Source of the DNA: Hyphomicrobium sp.
GTDB taxonomy: Bacteria; Pseudomonadota; Alphaproteobacteria; Rhizobiales; Hyphomicrobiaceae
DNA: 64,000 bases
Direction: 5' to 3'
Assembly (NCBI RefSeq): GCF_019744875.1
Contig: NZ_JAIETU010000003.1
Span: forward strand, 248,001 to 312,000
Positions within the stretch are counted from its first letter, which is position 1, and every line of letters begins with the position of its first letter. The translations under genes and the position numbers were made by a program. The notes beneath the pieces were generated by a model, which saw only the letters and a program-made list of their open reading frames with translations, made no database searches and was not told the origin of the DNA. Of this stretch, positions 61,306-64,000 are shown one piece after another.

Positions 61306-63111
61306 ATGACTGAGCAGCCGCACATTCCTACGACACCGTATCGCATAGAAAATCCCGAAGAATTTGCGCGCAACATGCTGCGCCTCTTCGAGGAAGGCGG
61401 CCGGGCGATGAGCGACCTGCTGGACCGGCCGGACGCGAAGATCAGCCCCTTCTCCGCGGCCAGCGAGGCGAGCGAGGCGGTTGGCACGCTCACCGACATC
61501 GCACGCCTCTGGCTGACGGACCCCGCCAAGCTCGCCGAAGCGCAGGGCGTGCTGCTGAGCTCCTACATCGAGCTCTGGAACGGCGCCCTCCGCAAGCTCC
61601 TGGGCGAGAAGGTGCCCCCCGTCGCAGAACCGGAGCCGTCCGACAATCGCTTCAAGGATCCGGAGTGGTCGTCGAACCCGTATTTCGACTTCTGGAAGCA
61701 GGCCTACCTGCTCACCACGAACTGGGCCGAGGACGTGCTGCAGCAGACCGAGGGCCTCGACGCCCCCGCCCGCCAGAAGGCGGAGTTCTACCTGCGCCAG
61801 CTTTCGAGCGCGTTCTCGCCGTCGAACTTCCCGATGACCAACCCCGAGGTCGTGCGCGAGACCTTCGCCACGAACGCCAACAACCTCGTGCGCGGCATGG
61901 CGCACCTGGTCGACGACATGGAAAAGTCGGGCGACCTGCTGAAGATCAGCCAGACCGACACGACCGCCTTCGAAGTCGGCCGCAACCTCGCCACGACGCC
62001 CGGCAAGGTCGTCTTCCAGAACGACATCCTGCAGCTCATCCAGTACTTGCCCACCACCGACAAGGTGCGCGAGGTGCCGCTGCTCGTCATCCCGCCGTGG
62101 ATCAACAAGTACTACATCCTCGATCTCACCCCGCCGAAGAGCCTCCTGAAGTACGCCGTCGACCAGGGCTTCACGGTCTTCGTCGTGTCGTGGGTCAATC
62201 CGGACGAGCGCCTCGCGCACAAGAGCTTCGAGGACTACATGCTCGAAGGCGTGCTGGCGGCTGCCGACGCCGTATCGCGCGAGACCGGCATCGAAAAGAT
62301 CAACGTCGTCGGCTACTGCGTCGGCGGTACGCTGCTTGGCTCCACGCTCGCCTACCTGGCCGCGCGCGGCGAGGAACCCTTCCGCGCCGTCACGTTCCTG
62401 ACCACCCAGCTCGACTTCTCGAAGGCCGGCGACCTGCTCCTGTTCACGACCGAGAGCCAGCTCTCCTCGCTCCGCAAGATGATGGCCGAGCGCGGCTTCC
62501 TCGACGGCTCGCGCATGGCGAACGTGTTCAACATGATGCGCCCGCGCGACCTCATCTGGCCGTACATCGTCAACAACTACATGCTCGGCAAGAAGCCGTT
62601 TCCGTTCGACCTGCTCTACTGGAACCAGGATTCGACGCGCATGCCGGCCGTCAACCACGGCTTCTACCTGGGCGAGTTCTACAACGCCAACAAACTGGCC
62701 AAGGGCGAGATGACGCTCGCCGGCGTCAAGCTCGACCTGAAAAAGATCAAGCTGCCGGTGTTCGAGGTCGCCACCAAAGAAGACCACATCGCGCCCGCCA
62801 AATCCGTCTTCATCGGCTCGAAGATGCTCGGCGGTCCCGTCGAGTTCGTGCTCGCCGGGTCCGGCCATATCGCAGGCGTCGTCAATCCGCCCGACAAGAT
62901 GAAGTATCAGTACTGGACCGCCAACAAGGCCGCCGCCGACACGCTCGAGGAGTGGGTCAGCATGGCCAAGATGCACCCGGGATCCTGGTGGCCTCACTGG
63001 ATCGAGTGGCTGACGAAGTACTCGGGCGACTGGACCATCCCGCGCGAGCCTGGCGAGCACCTCGGCGTCATCGAGGACGCCCCCGGCAGCTACGTCAAAA
63101 TGAAGAGCTGA
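61306..63111 (+). CDS. phaC: Class I polyhydroxyalkanoate synthase
   Basis: The 601-residue enzyme polymerises (R)-3-hydroxyacyl-CoA, mainly 3-hydroxybutyryl-CoA, to storage polyester on granules. The catalytic triad is complete: Cys338 in VGYCVGGTLLG, Asp493 in TKEDHIAP, His521 in GSGHIAGVVNPP. Length and N-terminal domain fit class I, which needs no PhaE/PhaR partner. The ATG (MTEQPHIPTTPY) is 15 codons after a TTG in frame. The gene stands alone; phaA and phaB are not in the window. It is divergent from the aminotransferase. Confidence 0.97.
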   Translation: MTEQPHIPTTPYRIENPEEFARNMLRLFEEGGRAMSDLLDRPDAKISPFSAASEASEAVGTLTDIARLWLTDPAKLAEAQGVLLSSYIELWNGALRKLLGEKVPPVAEPEPSDNRFKDPEWSSNPYFDFWKQAYLLTTNWAEDVLQQTEGLDAPARQKAEFYLRQLSSAFSPSNFPMTNPEVVRETFATNANNLVRGMAHLVDDMEKSGDLLKISQTDTTAFEVGRNLATTPGKVVFQNDILQLIQYLPTTDKVREVPLLVIPPWINKYYILDLTPPKSLLKYAVDQGFTVFVVSWVNPDERLAHKSFEDYMLEGVLAAADAVSRETGIEKINVVGYCVGGTLLGSTLAYLAARGEEPFRAVTFLTTQLDFSKAGDLLLFTTESQLSSLRKMMAERGFLDGSRMANVFNMMRPRDLIWPYIVNNYMLGKKPFPFDLLYWNQDSTRMPAVNHGFYLGEFYNANKLAKGEMTLAGVKLDLKKIKLPVFEVATKEDHIAPAKSVFIGSKMLGGPVEFVLAGSGHIAGVVNPPDKMKYQYWTANKAAADTLEEWVSMAKMHPGSWWPHWIEWLTKYSGDWTIPREPGEHLGVIEDAPGSYVKMKS

Positions 63112-63518
63112 CGGCGCACACAAGCCGCACCGCTTCCCTGCCAACAACTGCGCGCGCGAACCGCGCCGCCTCTCCGCGACTTCCAACCCGCATCGCAATC
63201 GACACGCCCCGAGCCGTGTGCCACCTGCGCACCGCCGGCCGCGCCGTCGTGGCTTGCGTCATGCAATCCGCGCACGAGATCCGAAGCGTCTCACCACGCT
63301 TGCGTCCCGCATCTGACTTGCGTCGTGCCGCACGCTAAGCACCGCATCCCTGATGCTGACAAACAGGTGTCAGCGCCCGCGCGCACGTCGCGGCGAGCAG
63401 GCTCGCGCTCCGCAGGAAAAACGCGTGTGAATTTTTCCTGCCAAGAAAGGTTAAGTATTTATCCATTTATTTCCGTCACTTGTATGCAGGGCTTAATCTG
63501 GATTCTCGGATCACAACC
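63112..63518. other. Intergenic region before chemoreceptor gene
   Basis: These 407 bases hold no supported gene. The last 90 bases are AT-rich (GGTTAAGTATTTATCC at 63450-63465) and probably carry the chemoreceptor promoter. I see no clear terminator after phaC. Confidence 0.5.
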
Positions 63519-64000
63519 ATGCATATGCGTTCCCTTCCCGTCAAAATCGCGCTGGTCGCGGCTGCAACGATCGCGACCGTCTTCGGCATCGGCACATACT
63601 TCCTGGCGTCGAACGCCGGCAGCGTGATCGATCAACAGAACACTGAGATTCAGAACAGCATCGCTCAGGGCCAGGCCCTGGATGCCAGCAAGACACTGGA
63701 CGTCGCCGCACGAGTTGCAGAGAACATCTCAGCCGTCGTCAGCGCCCTCAAAACCACCGGCGTCGTCGACCGCGCCGTCCTCGACGCGACGCTCCGCTCG
63801 CTTCTTGAGAAGAACCCTGACGTTCTCGGCACCTGGACGGGCTGGGAACCCAACGCCCTCGACGGCCGCGACAGCGAATTCGTAGGCCAGACCGGCTACG
63901 ACGCGACCGGCCGCTTCATGCCCTACTGGAACCGCGTCGGCGGCAAGTTCGTGCGCGACGTGCTCCTCGACTACACCAAGCCCGGCGCCGGCGATTACTA
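63519..64000 (+). CDS. Membrane methyl-accepting chemotaxis protein, 5' part
   Basis: The gene runs off the window. The visible 160 residues start with MHMRSLPVKIALVAAATIAT, a first membrane helix, followed by a periplasmic sensory domain of the dCache type (NPDVLGTWTGWEPNALDGRD, GYDATGRFMPYWNRVGG). The signalling part must lie beyond position 64000. dCache receptors bind small ligands such as amino acids or organic acids directly. An ATG two codons downstream is also possible. Confidence 0.85.
   Translation, partial: MHMRSLPVKIALVAAATIATVFGIGTYFLASNAGSVIDQQNTEIQNSIAQGQALDASKTLDVAARVAENISAVVSALKTTGVVDRAVLDATLRSLLEKNPDVLGTWTGWEPNALDGRDSEFVGQTGYDATGRFMPYWNRVGGKFVRDVLLDYTKPGAGDY

Noticed and set aside
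61270-63198. Long minus-strand frame opposite phaC
   Set aside because: PHA synthase is unmistakable on the plus strand; the antisense frame has no domain.

Overview
The window is 64 kb of GC-rich chromosomal DNA with dense, housekeeping-type gene content. It most resembles an alphaproteobacterium of the order Hyphomicrobiales, perhaps Hyphomicrobium or a relative. This assignment is inferred from gene content: a CtrA master regulator with its small partner SciP and FliJ nearby, an LdtR-type MarR regulator, a Mg-type (Asp-rich) HemB, a PmtA-like lipid methyltransferase, a class I PHA synthase, and an aminotransferase-hom-glpX-recJ order. I see no insertion sequence, prophage, integrase, CRISPR array or rRNA. 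Three tRNAs are present: Met(CAU), Thr(GGU) and Glu(UUC).

Layout. 0.2-9.6 kb: small exported or membrane proteins, an SDR, a divergent PAP2 phosphatase and diacylglycerol-kinase-type lipid kinase, hemB, an extensin-like protein, an acyl-CoA hydrolase of valine catabolism, and ldtR. 9.7-19.6 kb: a soluble chemoreceptor, a DJ-1/PfpI protein, a TPR protein, a PA-rich membrane-anchored protein, an aldo/keto reductase, DoxX, a PaaK-like adenylate-forming enzyme, three small exported proteins in a row, and a glyoxalase II-like hydrolase. 19.6-23.4 kb: an ECF sigma/anti-sigma pair behind a promoter-like sequence, and a subtilisin-like protease with a long charged coiled coil. 23.7-26.7 kb: the cell-cycle and motility cluster ctrA / fliJ / lipoprotein / sciP. 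27-29.7 kb: mnmA, a PmtA-like methyltransferase and tRNA-Met.

31-36 kb: a four-gene Gld-type ABC transporter operon (ATPase, permease, GldG-like auxiliary subunit, DUF4340 protein). 36-42.3 kb: a LysR regulator, a glutamine amidotransferase-like protein, and a six-gene minus-strand run (YciI, ECF42-type sigma, YciI, SRPBCC, BNR propeller, MoaD/ThiS-like) that looks like a compact sigma-controlled island. 42.5-43.6 kb: two tandem, nearly identical Cys-rich exported proteins, each with its own palindrome and terminator. 44-48.7 kb: a universal stress protein and a two-gene RND efflux operon with a perfect 19-bp palindrome just upstream. 49-52 kb: truncated hemoglobin, 5-formyltetrahydrofolate cyclo-ligase, a Crp/Fnr-like regulator behind an EcfG-like promoter, and ferredoxin-NADP reductase. 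52-54.6 kb: small unknown genes, including a degenerate receiver. 55-63 kb: recJ, glpX, hom, an aminotransferase and phaC. The window ends inside a membrane chemoreceptor gene.

No unmistakable new defence or biosynthetic system is visible. The most interesting leads are the ECF42 island that ends in overlapping BNR and MoaD-like genes, the tandem Cys-rich paralogues, the ctrA/sciP regulatory DNA, and several strong inverted repeats placed where operators, terminators or small RNAs would be expected. All functional calls rest on reading motifs and context; no database search was run.
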